Origin: Homarus americanus
Taxonomy: Eukaryota; Arthropoda; Malacostraca; Decapoda; Nephropidae
DNA length: 64,000 nt
Direction of reading: 5' to 3'
Assembly: GCF_018991925.1 (NCBI RefSeq)
Contig: NW_024737042.1
Location: 18,060,635-18,124,634, forward strand
Every line of letters starts with the position of its first letter. Position 1 is the stretch's first letter. Under the pieces are notes generated by a model that saw only the letters and a list, made by a program, of their open reading frames with translations, searched no databases and was not told where the DNA came from. Below are positions 1-14,254 of the stretch, piece by piece. Made by a program: the position numbers and the translations under genes.

Positions 1-2
1 CA

Positions 3-548
3 AGCAGTATTGTTGTACCAATACCGAAACCAGGACAGCCTGATGCTTTTCGTCCCATATCATTAACCAGCTGCCTGTGTAAAACCTTTGAGAGGATGGT
101 TCTTGGCAGACTCTTATATAGAATCAGAGAACACATGTCTCCTAACATAAATGGCTTCACCCATGGTAAAGGTGTACATAATTGCATCACCACATTCCTA
201 ACTGTGCATGGTGATGAAAGGCACAGATACACCACATTTCTTGACCTAAAAGCCTCATTTGATATTGCCAATAGGTAACTGATATTGTACGAACTAGCCA
301 AAATGGATATAGGAGGTAGGCTGTTACACTGGATAAGTGGTTACCTAACCGACAGAAAGGCTGCTGCACTGTTTCAGGGTTACAAAAGAGAAGTTATATG
401 CAACTTGGTACCCCTCAAGGTGGAGTACTTAGCCCCACTTTGTTCAATGTTCTTATGAATGTATTATTAAATTCAATACCAGACAACCCCAGCAATATCA
501 CAATCAGCTATGCTGACGATATTCTTATACATACTAAAACTCATCATT
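3..548 (+). pseudogene. Reverse transcriptase domain remnant (non-LTR type)
   Basis: Frame 3 from the window edge reads VPIPKPGQPDAFRPISLTSC, a typical fingers motif of non-LTR reverse transcriptases, and continues to a stop at 276-278 just after DLKASFD, the palm block that holds the first catalytic aspartate. After a frameshift, another frame gives PQGGVLSPTLFNVLMN and the catalytic YADD box at 509-520, followed closely by a TGA. The protein copied element RNA into DNA at a nicked target. Two frame changes and internal stops mean it cannot be made now. The order of motifs and their spacing fit one decayed RT rather than two elements. Confidence 0.8.
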
Positions 549-1365
549 GAAATGCAAGCCACCACGAACCCATTTATACTTGACACTGTGAGAACCTCGG
601 TCTTATTATCACTGAAAACAGGTGTTCAACAAACAAGCTGGTAACCACAAACGCGGCTTGCTGAAATTCAAGATAGGTAGCAACACTATTGACCATGTTC
701 TTCTTTTAAATATCTTGGTGTTTCCGTCCTTTGTACCCTACCTGCCATGCAACAGCTAACCGCCAATACTGACAGACTGAGACACTCTTAGAGGTGTAGC
801 AGGGGTACAGCCCGCACTATGGTCACTAATATTAAAATTGTTAAAACAATGTACCTAGGCTATAAAATCTCCCGATGAATTACGCACCAGCCTGGTCATT
901 CGTGAGCAGGAAGGCTGACAAGCTCGAGAAAATGCAAATAAAGCCTCAATTATCTGGGATGTCCCATGAGCACTAAAATTGCCCAATATGAGAAGCAGTG
1001 GAATTGTACCCAGTGTTAAAGATAGAATAATTAAAGTCAACCTCATGATAGCCCTGAGGCTTCTGTGTGGTGATCCTAGCTTATTGTTTCCTTAAAATTG
1101 CTAGAATGTATGAACCATGGGACTACTGGTCTAAATGGATCCAAACTACAGCTACACATCTGAAGATGTTTGGACTAGACCACCTGTACAAAGTTGAGAC
1201 ACAACCTTTAACTTCCTGCCACCCTGGCGAAGGACAGTTCCCTTCGATGTCACAATACCGACGTATCCGCCTAAAATTAGTCTAAGCATTTATCTCCGAC
1301 ACTGCCAAATTGAGAGCTCTTGTTTTATACACACTCTACGGACTGATGATAATATCACACAGACC

Positions 1366-1770
1366 ATCTACACTGATGGATCTCTTAACTTTGCCTGTGG
1401 GAGGCTGGAAGTGCTATTGTTGTGAGTCAACCTGACGATAATATAATTGAAAGGGTTAAATTAACAACTGGGCATCCACTCTGCAGCTGAGATTAGTTGC
1501 CATGCGCCTCTAGCTATTAAATTCGCCCAAACCACTGTGTGCCAGTCTCATCATCACTGATGACTGTCTATCCTCACTACTTCCCTTAGCACCCTCTGAC
1601 TTGAGTTGTCACGCTCTTGTCTCTGAGGTCAGACACAAATATGTGTGCCTTGTTGACAAGATATAAAATTCAACAATGGATCCCCTCTCACATAGGCCTC
1701 ATAAAACGACAGAGTTGATGCCTCGCCAAACTCGCATCTGGCACAAAGAACACCGTTGAATACAATTTGG
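1366..1770 (+). pseudogene. RNase H domain remnant of the same LINE
   Basis: The codons at 1369-1383 read YTDGS, the first catalytic block of RNase HI-type domains, which removes the RNA strand of RNA-DNA hybrids. Downstream, 1677-1706 reads WIPSHIGLIK, matching the conserved W-PSH-G block near the domain's end. It is followed, across small frameshifts, by NDRVDA and LAKLA, the usual N-x-x-A-D-x-x-A region. The pieces lie in different frames, so the domain is a pseudogene. Its place downstream of the RT supports a single element with RT then RNase H. Confidence 0.65.
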
Positions 1771-2479
1771 GTCGGTCAAATAGAACCCTTAAACTGTATT
1801 TAGGAAAGAACTTATTGATGAGTTTTGACGCAGAAGTGAACTAGATGCAAACAGACCCCAGTCGATCTATAGATTACCATGATGAGATGTATCCAGTGAA
1901 ACATGTACTGTATATAGAGCAAGTAACAAGATACTAGATTACAAAGATGTTGTAACCATGAATTAAGGTTAGGATATAAGTACCTTTGACATTATGTTCC
2001 TCAAGCAGATGTAAACAAAACTAAATGTAAGAAGTGTGTGGCCAGACATCTGACACACACTATTCCACTCGTCCACCGGCTGTGTGAAGACTGAACCACT
2101 TACTAAGGACAGGTCCAAGCACACTGTGTGTGAAATGGCACAACACTTCATCTCTAATGCTTAAGATAGCCGACATGTAAAGATTGTATCCACTTTTTGC
2201 ACTTAGTAACTATATCAATTTCATGTACAGAATAAATACGCAATGTGTGAATACTTCTCACGTAATGTGAATAACAAGTGTGAGGCCCAGACATACTGCC
2301 TCCTGCGCCTGCCTCACGCATTTGTGAATAAGTTGCCCTAAATGTATAGAACTAAACAAATAATGTAATTGAAATACTGTGCTGCAACATTCAGTGCCAT
2401 AATATCCTGACAACGGGGGTTAATTATTATGTGGGGTGCACAATAAAGTAGCCGCTATAAGCGGCAAAATCAAAATCAG

Positions 2480-2796
2480 TCCCCTACCTGGTCTTCCTCC
2501 CTAAGTGCCACACAACGTAAACACCTAGAAAAGTGCAAAAGAACGCATGCAAGATTATTCTCTCCACTTCCTACTCCACATATCAAGAAGCGCTCAACAC
2601 ACTGACCCTCTCGGCTCTCATTGACCATCACCAAGACACCTCATCTGCAATTTTGGTGAGAAGCCTCTGCACCATCCTTGACACCGGTTCCTATTACCAC
2701 CTGCGTTCCCTCGCCCGAGAATTGCTGTTCGACACCACAACCGCATCCAGCCCATACGAGCAGGAACTGATCGCTATATTAACAGCCCAGTCGTAA
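2480..2796 (+). pseudogene. C-terminal fragment of a second LINE ORF2
   Basis: An open frame to 2796 begins around KNACKIILSTSYSTYQEALN and continues with LTLSALIDHHQ. Non-LTR retrotransposon ORF2 proteins of the Jockey/CR1/L2 groups end with a similar region: a basic RACRIILG-like motif, then a short T-Y-x-x-A-L segment. The preceding bases, in a frame shifted by one, encode PTWSSSLSATQRKHLEK, so one small indel near 2530 separates the two parts. Only the end of the protein is present, which fits 5' truncation on insertion. No catalytic residues are included. The clade is uncertain. Confidence 0.55.
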
Positions 2797-3130
2797 CCAT
2801 TGTAAAAATTATCAATAACTTGTAATCAACCAGGGTATTCACTACCAGTCAATCTTACTTTTTGCACTATCACTATATTGAAAAGCCCTGTAGTTTGAGC
2901 TTCTCCCCACCTAGTTATTATATATCATATTTGTATCACTTATTTACTTGTATATTATTTGTAAATCAAGAGACCCATTCCCCAATTATGTAACTGTATA
3001 TTTTCAGCCTTCCGGCTGCCATGCTCTTTCAATATACCGTAAAATTATTATTACCAGCAGAATCGCCGCCCTCCGGGCGGCTCATCCCAGGCCACGGTAG
3101 GACGCCACCCTCCAGGAGGCTCCACATTGT
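2797..3130 (+). other. 3' untranslated tail of the second LINE fragment, with hairpins
   Basis: Non-coding, AT-rich, then a run of short inverted repeats: AGCC/GGCT arms around 3007-3018, a perfect 7-bp stem (GCCGCCC and GGGCGGC, 3-nt loop) at 3065-3081, and a CCTCC/GGAGG pair near 3110. Hairpins at LINE 3' ends can serve as recognition structures for the element's own reverse transcriptase. That role here is inference. Confidence 0.45.
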
Positions 3131-3264
3131 CTCACTGTTCAGTCCCGAAAACTTTTTCTTCCATCTATAGTTCATTAACGGTGTATGTAAGTTCCACCAT
3201 GTTTTTTACTACAACGGTACAGCAAAGTATATTTTATAGCATTAAACTTTTTTTTTATTGTCTA

Positions 3265-5370
3265 ATCATCACTAGATATAACACCATCCATCATCACTAC
3301 ATATAACACCATCCATCATCACTACATATAACATCATCCATTATCACTACATATAACACCATCCATCATCACTACATATAACACCATCGGTCATCACTAC
3401 ATATAACACCATCCATCATCACTACATATAACACCATCCATCATCACTACATATAACACCATCCATCATCACTACACATAACACCATCCATCATCACTAC
3501 ATATAACACCATCGGTCATCACTATAACACCATCCATCACACATAACACCATCCATCATCACTACATATAACACCATCGGTCATCACTACATATAACACC
3601 ATCCATCATCACTACATATAACACCATCCATCATCACTACACATAACACCATCCATCATCACTACACATAACACCATCCATCATCACTACATATAACACC
3701 ATCGGTCATCACTACATATAACACCATCCATCATCACTACACATAACACCATCCATCATCACTACACATAACACCATCGGTCATCACTACATATAACACC
3801 ATCCATCATCACTACATATAACACCATCCATCATCACTACATATAACACCATCCATCATCACTACATATAACACCATCCATCATCACTACATATAACACC
3901 ATCCATCATCACTACATATAACACCATCCATCATCACTACATATAACACCATCCATCATCACTACACATAACACCATCCATCATCACTACATATACCATC
4001 GGTCAATACTACATATAACACCATCCATCATCACTACACATAACACCATCCATCATCACTACATATAGCACATCGGTCATCAATACCACATATAACACCA
4101 TCCATCATCACTACATAACACCATCCATCATCACTACATAACACCATCCATCACTCACATAACACCATCCATCATCACTACATATAACACCATCCATCAT
4201 CACTACATATAACAATTATCCATCATCACTACATATAACACCATCCATCATCACTACATATAACACCATCGGTCATCACTACATATAACACCATCCATCA
4301 TCACTACATATAACACCATCCATCATCACTACACATAACACCATCCATCATCACTACATATAACACCATCCATCATCACATATATAACACCAATAGTCAT
4401 CACATATAACACCATCCATCAATACCACATAACACCATCCATCATCACTACATATAACACCATCCATCATCACCACATAACACCATCCACATCACTACAT
4501 ATAACACCATCGTCATCACCATTTATATAACACCATCCATCATCACTACATATAACAACATCCATCATCACTATATAACACCATCCATCATCACTATATA
4601 ACATCATCCAATATCACCACATATAACACACATCCATCATCACTACTATAACACCAACCATCATCACTACATATAAACACCATCCATCATCACAACATAT
4701 AACACCATCCATCATCACTACACATAACACCATCCATCATCACTTTGCATATACAACACCCATCCATCATCACTACATATAACACCATCCATCATCACTA
4801 CATATACAACTCATCCATCATCAACATACATATAACACCATCCATCATCACTACATATAACACCATCCATCATCACTACATATAACAACATCCATCATCG
4901 CTCACATATAACAACACCCATCATCACTACATATAACACCATCCTTCATCACTACAGATCGGTAAAGTGCTCTGAGGATTCTTGTGGAGATTAAATACAA
5001 AATAAGCAAACAGACATCTCTTTTGTTTTATATAGATAGATCATCACTCGCTACCATAACACCATCCATCACATATAACACCACATCCATCATCACCACA
5101 CATAGCACCATCCATCATCACAGCATATAACACCATCCATCATCACAGCAGTAACAGCATATCCAGCATCATCACTACATATAACACCATCCATCATCAC
5201 CATTACAGCACCATCCATCATCATCACACATAACACCATCCATCATCACTACATGTAACATCATCCATCATCACTACATATACCACCATGCATCATCACC
5301 ACAGTACATATAACACCGATCCACCATCATCACTACATTATAACACCATCTATATCATCACTACAGATCG
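3265..5370. repeat. 25-bp minisatellite array
   Basis: Roughly 80 tandem copies of a 25-bp unit made of ATATAACACCATCC followed by ATCATCACTAC. The main variants are CGGTC for CCATC and ACACATAAC for ATATAAC, with many small deletions, especially after 4380. The array is broken at about 4954-5040 by a non-repeat segment that begins AGATCGGT. The same junction recurs at the right end (5364). No coding potential. Confidence 0.95.
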
Positions 5371-5393
5371 GTGGTTTCTGAGATTCTCGTGTG

Positions 5394-5692
<299 letters not shown>

Positions 5693-7500
5693 TTTTATTA
5701 GAATACCCATAATTGATTTTCATGGCCAATTTGAAACCCTGACATACTGGTTGTTATCATGAATCATCACTTACTTGAGCAAGTGACGCTTAAGTTTTTA
5801 TTATATGTTTTGCACTTCTGCTGCAAGGATTCGCGTTTTAACTAAGGTTTCTTTATGAATTTGTTTCTTAACTCCAAAATTTAATGATATATAAGGTCCA
5901 GATGGAGTGCAAGGAGAAAAATCCCTGGAATGAGAGGGTAACAACAGAGAACAAACTAGTTTCTTAATTCTTATCATAAGGCCCTAGGGTTTGTCATCTT
6001 GTTTGCTTATTTTAGGGAAATCTTTACACACCCTATTGTTATATTTTTAGGAATCATGTCCAGTATTATGGATATAATATCACATAATTAGTCTAGAATA
6101 TGCATATGAGCAAACCACGCGGCGCTACACCAGTGTGTTTTTATGGCGGACTGGGCGGTCGTGGCAAAATGTCTTTGTGCGACCATGAGAGAGCTACAGG
6201 GTGATAGAGGCAGGAGGAGGAGGAGGAGGAGGAGTCGTTGCCTTTCTGTTCTTCCTCCCTCCCCACCCCCTGTCGCGTCACGCCTCCTGTCCGCTGCCTT
6301 GCCCATTAGGCCAAGAATTTCTGCTATAATAACACACCTATAACACTTGGTTATGACGCCAGATTATCGCTCAATTGGAAAAATATTTTATCTGTTGGCC
6401 TTTAATTACTTGTATATTTCCAGCCACAAGTATAATAATATTGTTCTTTGATGGTTCACCTCAACACACCTCCTGTGAGTGGCAATTCACGTCTCGGGGT
6501 TCAAATCCAAATCTTCACCTGAATCTTGTACCTTTATTTTCAGGGTACATTTACACTGTCAGACCGGTGTGTACACTGAGGCAATATTCTCCCTTTTTTC
6601 TGTAATTTCTTTTTCTATTTTCATTGTATTTTTTAATGATTTAATAACTTTTTTACTCTACTATTAACTTAGGTAATTCTTAAGTGTTTATATATGTCTT
6701 GTCATTGCAGGAGATTTACAAAACAATTTAGAGATCTGGATTCGCTTATCCAAAAGTTTCTTAATGTTTATGCTTCATGGAGTTCCATTCCAACTTGATG
6801 TGTCGACTGAATTACCTCGAATTTAATAAACAATAAAGTTCTGCACACTGAAGACACGAGATGAACGCTTAGCGATTTCATCATTTACGTTATTTAACTA
6901 CATAAGAACACATTAGGTAAGACATTATCTGTATCGTGCATATTGAGGAAACAACAATACAAACGGTGCAATTCATTTACATATTCTACTGCAAATGAAC
7001 GTCAGCTTCTACTACCTGAGAAATCACTTTTTATTGTACATAATAGACGTCGATTACAGCCATCGTTGCAGCTTTTAACGTATCAAACAAGAAATATTAC
7101 TTATCACTCAAGAAATAAAACACTCCATTTGGTTTAGAGCAGAATAATGTGCTGCAACGTTATTTAAAGTATCATAAACGATTTGTTCATCGCATTACAA
7201 TCAGTGCTATTGGTCCGTAATGATGACCGTGTGATGAAAGTACATTTGGTGCATACAAGTATAATATTATGGAATATTTCTCTTATCGTCAGAGAATCAT
7301 TTCTACTGTGTATATTGAAGTCAGTGAAATGCTGTATTGCAGCTCTTGATCATTCTGCTCCAAGGAATTATTTACCTATTAACCAAAAATCTCACTGCAA
7401 TCATTCCTATCAGCAAAAGACTTTCCACAATCCAGGAATTCATAACAATCATCTTCATCAACCAGACCAAAATATCGACTTTAATACCAGAAATCACATG
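5693..7500. other. Unique AT-rich DNA, no recognised gene
   Basis: Mostly AT-rich single-copy-looking sequence with only short open frames. A GC-rich patch at about 6110-6310 contains an AGG trinucleotide run (6209-6233) and short pyrimidine tracts. It could be a promoter-like island, but nothing downstream looks like a gene. No transposon motif was recognised. Confidence 0.5.
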
Positions 7501-7524
7501 GCCTTCATCTCTATCATCCCAAGA

Positions 7525-7710
7525 ACTCGATACTATCATCCCTATCATCCCAAGAATCTACTACAATCATCCCTATTATCCCAAGAACTCACTACAATCA
7601 TCCCTATTATCCCAATAATTCACTACAATCATCCCTATTATCCCAAGAACTCACTGCAACCATCCCTATCTTCCGAGGAAATCGCTACAACCATCCCTAC
7701 CATCCACAGG
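7525..7710. repeat. 31-bp minisatellite
   Basis: About five to six copies with an exact 31-bp period: the CCC of CATCCCTAT falls at 7571, 7602, 7633 and 7664. Each unit contains CCCAAGAACTCACTACAA with drift at both edges. An open frame of 178 codons (7183-7719) runs through it, but its composition follows the repeat and it has no recognisable domain. Confidence 0.85.
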
Positions 7711-7719
7711 TGGGTATGA

Positions 7720-8235
7720 CAGCCATTACAGGTATAGAGGATTTATTGGGACAAAATGAACTCCTCAGAGTTTGCCACATTTGAAGCGTTCATTCTGTCG
7801 CGAGCAGGAATACTTTGCTTACTATCTGAAGCATCAGTCCATTATATCTAGAGGTTGAACCAGTCCATTCCAGGCTTATTATACCCACAAGACCTTGGTA
7901 TTCACCCGAGCTACAGCTAATGCGTATTCCAGGAGCGGATTCTCAAAGTGATATCGTACGATAATGTTTTTGTTTTGTTCGTCCCATAACTTCTGAGTGA
8001 TTCTTCAGGATGATATTTTGTTACAGTAGTCTCTCAACAGAATATCGACGCCATTTAGAGAGGCTATTGTGTTCGAGTTACAGTATAGTTTTTCTTGCCT
8101 TTTTACTACCAGTAAGTAAATGTTTTGTTTAGCCTGCTTGATGGGTTCTTATGTATTTCCCTCACGAGGTAAATTGAATGAACGAAACTTTAAGAATCCT
8201 GGTAATGATATTCTTCTTAGCTGATCTCACCTCAC
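7720..8235. other. Unique spacer, nothing recognised
   Basis: Non-repetitive, AT-rich, without long open frames, RNA gene motifs or transposon signatures that I could identify. Confidence 0.5.
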
Positions 8236-8239
8236 CTAA

Positions 8240-11200
8240 CATCCACACGCCTTTTACCACCAGCCTTCCACCAAACGTATTGACCACGAATCACCAACAC
8301 ATCCATTCGCCTTAATTTCCAAAGCCACTTACACGTCCACACGCTATACTACCTCACCACCAACACGTCCATTAATGCCCTACCACCACCACTACGAACA
8401 CGCTGTCCACACGCCTTTACCACAATCACCACCTCAACACGTCCACACGCCCACCACCACCACCAATGAACACGTCCACACGCCTCCACCACCACCAACA
8501 ACACCACGTCCACACGCCACACCCCACCACCACGTCCACACGCCCCACTACCCACCACCACGTCCACACGCCCCACCACCACCACCACCACCACCACGTC
8601 CACACGCCACACCCCACCACCACCAGCCCACACTTCCAACCACCACCAACGCCACCACGTCCACACGCCATACCACCACCATCACGTCCACACGCCATAA
8701 TGCTCACCAACCCCACCACGTCTAACACGCTCTTACCACCAACCCTTGCACCACGTCCCACACGCCCACCAACACCACCACCACATCCACACGTCCACCG
8801 CCACCACTACCACGTCCACCAGGTCCACCTGCCTTAAAACCACCACGTCCACGCCTGCACCACCACCAAATCCATCTGCCTTCCACCACCACCACCACAT
8901 CCACACACGCCATACCACCACCACCACCACCACATCCACACGCCCTACCACCACCACCACCACGAGGTCCGACTCTTCGCCTTACCACCACCACGTCCAC
9001 ACACGCTCCCACCACCACCGCCAGGTCCACCTGCCCTACTCAACCACCACGTCCACACGCTTCACCACCAGTTCACTACCTCACCACATCCAAACACCAT
9101 ACCACCACCACACACCCACCACGTCCACACGCCTTTACCACCACCACCTCACACCAGCATGTCCACACGCCCTACCACCACCACCACCACCACCACCACC
9201 ACCACCACCACCACGCCCACAGCCTTACCACCCACCACCACTAACATGTCCACACACACCATCTCCACCAACACCCACCATGTCCACAATGGAAGCCGAA
9301 TTTTGACCACCACCACCTCACCACGTCCACACTGCCCTACCACCACCACCACGTCCACTCCGCCATACCTCACCACCAACACGTCCACACGCCTCACTGC
9401 CACCACCTCACCAAGTCCACACGCTTTCACCACCACCACCACCACGTCCACACACCATTCCACCACCACCCCACCATGTCCACACGGCTTAACACTCACA
9501 AACCACCACGGCCACACGCCTTACCAACACCACCCACCAGCATGTCCACACGCTTCACACCACACACCACTCCCCCACCCACATGTCCACGCGCCCACCA
9601 CCACCACCACCACCATGTCCACACGCCCACCACCACCACCCTTGCCTACCACCACCACCACCACCACGTCCACTCGGTCACATTTCCACACGCCTTGCAC
9701 CACCACCACCACGCCACAACGCCGTCCAGCGACGCGCCCACCACCACCACCACCACAACGTCCACATCGCCCTACCACCACCACCACCACCACGTCCACA
9801 CGCCCAATTTCACCATAAGCACGAACACATCCACACGCTTCTTCCACCACCACCACCACCACCACCAGCAGCATGTCCAGCACAGCCTACCACCACCACC
9901 ACCACGTCCACACGCCTTACCACCACCACCACAACCACATTAACTCCACACGCCCTTCCATCCACCACACCACCACCACCAATCTCCACCACCAATTCCC
10001 CACGTCCATATTATCAGCCCACCTCACCACCACCACAGCATGTCAACACTCTTACCACTTTCACCACCACCACCCGCACGTCCAGCCTTACCACCACCAG
10101 CACGAACACATCCACACGCCTTCCACCACCACCACCACCTGGTATGTCCACACACGCCTTACTCACCACCACCACCACCACCACCACGTCCACACACGCC
10201 TTACTCACCACCACCACCACCACCACGTCGACACGCCCTGCCACCACCAAGGTTCACCTACTTGAACACCACATCCATATTAACGCCTTTCCACCACCAC
10301 CTCACCAGCAAGTCTACACGCCCTACCATCACCACCACCACCACAACGTCAATATGCCTTTCCCCACCACTGTCCCACCACCACCACACTTCACCACCCC
10401 GTTCCACGCGCCTCACCACCACCACGTCCACGCGCCGCCCCACAGCACCACCACTAACTCACCCACATCGCCCACAAGTCTTACCACTCACCACCTCACA
10501 CCACCACACAACGCTGTCCACACGCCCCTACCACCACCCACCACACTTTCAATAACACATCCATAGCCCCTCTCCACCACTGCACCCACCAAGTCTCACA
10601 CGCCCTATCACCACTAATTTCACCACCGCACGTCCACACGCCCACTTTCCACCACCACTCACCACAACGTCTCATTAATGCCCTACCCCACCACCACCAC
10701 CCCACCAGCATGTCCACACCCTTAATGTTCACCCACCCCACCACCCCACCACCACACCACCACCACCACGGGCCCACACGCCCCATTTGACCACCACCAC
10801 CAGCACATGTCCACACACGCCCCACCACCACCACCTCACCACCACCTCACCACACCACCTCACCCACGTCCACACCCTTTCTCCACCACCACCTCAAGAA
10901 CACATGCCCCACTGCCACCTCACCACCACCACCACATCCACGCGCCTCCTCACTGCCCACCACCACCACCAGGTCCACTCTGCCCACCACCACCACGTCC
11001 AAACACCACCACCACCACCACCACAGCATCCACACGCCATACCACCACCACGCCCACCACGTCCACACGCCTCACCACCACCACCTGTCCACACTGCTTA
11101 CCACCACCACCACACCACCACCCACCCCCTACCACCCACGTCCACACGCCCCTACCACCACCACCCACCATCACGTCCACACACCTTACCACCACCACCA

Positions 11201-13690
11201 AGCATGTCCATGCCACACCACACCACCACCACCACCACACCACGTCCATACCCCACCACCACGACCACCGCACCACCACCCACCACCACCCACGTCCACT
11301 GCCTCCACCACCACCAACACGTCCACACGCCCACCACCACCACCACCAAGTCCACACGCCCTTACCACCACCACCACCACCACCAGCCACACAGCCTTCA
11401 CCACCACCACCACCACCAGTCCACACGCTCACACCACCACCAACATGTCCACACGCCCTACCACCACCACCACTGTCCACACGCTTTACCACCACCACAC
11501 CACCACCACAGCATGTCCACACCCACCACCACCACCACACCACGTCCACACGCCTTTCCACCACCACCACCAGCATGTCCACACCTTCCCACACTCCACC
11601 AGCATGTCCACACACACTTCACCACCACCACCACATGTCCACACACCTTTCACCACCACCACCACCACGTCCACACGCCTTACCACCACCACCACCACGT
11701 CCACACGCCCTGCCACCACCACCACCACCAGCATGTCCACACGCCTTACCACCACCACCACCACCACGTACACACGCCTTACCACCACCACCACCACCAT
11801 GTCCACACGCTTTACCACCACCACCACGAACACATCCACACGCCTTACCACCACCACCACCACGTACCCACGCCTTACCACCACCACCACCACCCCACAA
11901 CGTCAACATGCCTACCACCACCACCACCACCACCACCACCAGCATGTCCATACTCCTTACCACCGCCACCACCACCACCACCACCACGTCCACACGCCTC
12001 CTACCACCACCACCACCACCATGTCCACACGCCTTTACCACCACCACCACGAACACATCCACACGCCTTACCACCACCACCACCACGTACCCACGCCTAC
12101 CACCACCACCACCACCACCAAGTCCACACGCCTTACCATCACCACCACCCCCACCACGTCAACATGCCTTACCACCACCACCACCACCACCACCACCACC
12201 ACCACCACCACCACCACCACCAGCATGTCCAAACTCCCACCACCACCACCACCACCACCACCACGTCCCACGCCTTACCACCACCACGTCCACACGTCTT
12301 ACCGCCACCACTACCACCACGTCCACATGCATTACCACCACCACCACCACGTCCACATGCCCACCACCACCACCACCACCAACATGTCCATGCCCACCAC
12401 CACCACCACCAACACCACAACGTCCACACGCTTTACCACCATCACCACGTCCACACGCCTTACATCACCACCACCACAACGTCCACACGCCTTACCACCA
12501 CCACCACGTCCACACGCTTACCACCACCACCACGTCCACACGCCCACCACCACCGCCACGTCCACACGCCTTACCACCACCACCACAACGTCCACACCTA
12601 CCACCACCACCACCACCACGACGTCCACACGCCTTACCACCACCACCACGTCCACACGCCTTCCCACCACCACCACGAACACATCCACACGCCTTACCAC
12701 CACCACCACCACCACAACGTCCACACGCCTTACCACCACCACCATTACGCTTTCACCACCAACACCACGTCCACACGTCCTACCGCCACCACCACCACCA
12801 CGTCCAGACGCCTTCCCACCACCACCACCACCACGTTCACACGCCTTACCACCACCACCACCACGTCCACACGCCATACCATCACCACCACGTCCACACG
12901 TCTTACCGCCACCACCACGTCCAAATGCCCTTACCACCACCACGTCCACACGCCTTACCACCACCACGTCCAACGCTTTGCCACCACCACCCCGTCCACA
13001 CGCCTTACCACCACCACCATAACCACGTCCACACGCCTTACCACCACCACCACGCCCACACACCTTACTTCCACCACCAACACGTCCACATGCCTCACCA
13101 ACACGTCCCTACGCTTCACCAACACGTCCACACGCCCCATCAACACGTCCCGCCTCATCAACACGTCCACACGCCTCACCAACACGTTCACACGCCTCAC
13201 TAACACGTCCACACGCCTCATCAGCACGTTCACACGCCTCACCAACACGTCCACACGCCTCATCAATACGTCCACACGCCTCACCAAAACGTCCACACGC
13301 CTCAGCAATGTGTCCACACGCATCATCAACACGTGCACACGCCTCACCAACACGTCCACACGTCCACACCACCGCCGTCACCCTCCACCAATAACATAAC
13401 AGCCTTTCCACATGCCTTACCACCCCCACGCCCATACGCCTTACCACCACCACCAACACGCCCACATGCTTACCACCCTCGTCAACCCGTCTACACGCCT
13501 TCCACTTCCACGACCACACGCCTTATCACCAACACCATCACTAACACGTCCACACGCCTTACCACCACCACAATCGCGTCAACACGCCTTACCTCCACCA
13601 CTATTAACACGTCTGCACGCCTCACCACCAGCACATCTACACGTCTTGCCACCTCCAGCAACACGGCCTCACGCCTCGCCACCGTCATGC
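8240..13690. repeat. Giant CCA-rich minisatellite (CACGTCCACACGCC family)
   Basis: About 5.4 kb built from a core CACGTCCACACGCC joined by (CCA)n tracts of very variable length, from 2 to about 19 triplets. Much of the variation is in steps of three, so several frames on both strands stay open for hundreds of codons (for example 10787-13399 on the plus strand). These frames encode only His/Thr/Pro or Val/Trp/Gly monotony. The complementary strand is (GGT)n-rich. The right part (13080-13370) has units with almost no CCA expansion. Not a gene. Confidence 0.95.
13080..13370. repeat. Unexpanded 21-bp subarray of the CCA minisatellite
   Basis: Here the unit is close to 21 bp, the core CACGTCCACACGCC followed by TCACCAA or TCATCAA, with little CCA expansion. 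It looks like the basic unit from which the expanded array to the left arose. That direction of change is inferred from the simpler structure. Confidence 0.8.
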
Positions 13691-13759
13691 AACAGGCAGC
13701 TTCTAGATTCTAACTCATGTCAGTACTGGTGTAGCCTTATGCCTTTGTTTGGGCGTTCC

Positions 13760-13870
<111 letters not shown>

Positions 13871-14254
13871 TATATATAAAGTATATATAAAGTAAGCAAC
13901 CATTTCATGGGAACGCTATATATACCTGTCACATTCCTCAAGTGAGGTACTGTATATTGACAGATCGCTTGTTGAGGTCAATTAATATTTTCATGTAAAC
14001 CTCCCCAGCAGTGACCCTCGCAGCCACTACTCTAAAGTTTCTCTCTTAGTTCATCCGGAGTTTTATGGGGAGGACTGACGCTGTATACAGGTATTCTAAA
14101 ATTAATATCATTCATGTAATAACCTTATACGAACCATGTGTGTCAAGCACTTGTATCAAACTACCAATCATAAGATGTTAAGGTATAGTTGTGTTCTGAC
14201 TTCACTAGGGGAAAGGTCACGGCAGGGTTAGCTCTGGAGGGATAATTATCAGAT

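Larger units (their letters stand above)
1..2470 (+). mobile_element. Decayed non-LTR retrotransposon carrying RT and RNase H remnants
   Basis: A degraded LINE-type element runs in from the left edge. Reverse transcriptase pieces come first (3-548), followed by a poorly preserved linker and an RNase H remnant (about 1366-1770). The rest is non-coding and ends in AATAAA (about 2442) and a perfect hairpin at 2451-2465 with GCCGCT and AGCGGC arms. RT followed by RNase H is known from the I, R1 and related non-LTR clades, so the element probably belongs there; the exact clade cannot be fixed. Stops and frameshifts throughout show it is dead. The 5' half, with any endonuclease, lies outside the window. 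The 3' boundary near 2470 is inferred from the hairpin and from the unrelated RT fragment that follows. Confidence 0.7.

Noticed and set aside
6110..6340. GC-rich patch as a gene promoter with a first exon
   Set aside because: The overlapping frames on both strands are short and the downstream sequence shows no continuing coding signal.
10787..13399. 870-codon open frame of His/Thr/Pro and similar frames at 8240-13690
   Set aside because: It follows a minisatellite whose length changes are often multiples of three. Several frames on both strands are open at once and no domain or non-repeat part exists.
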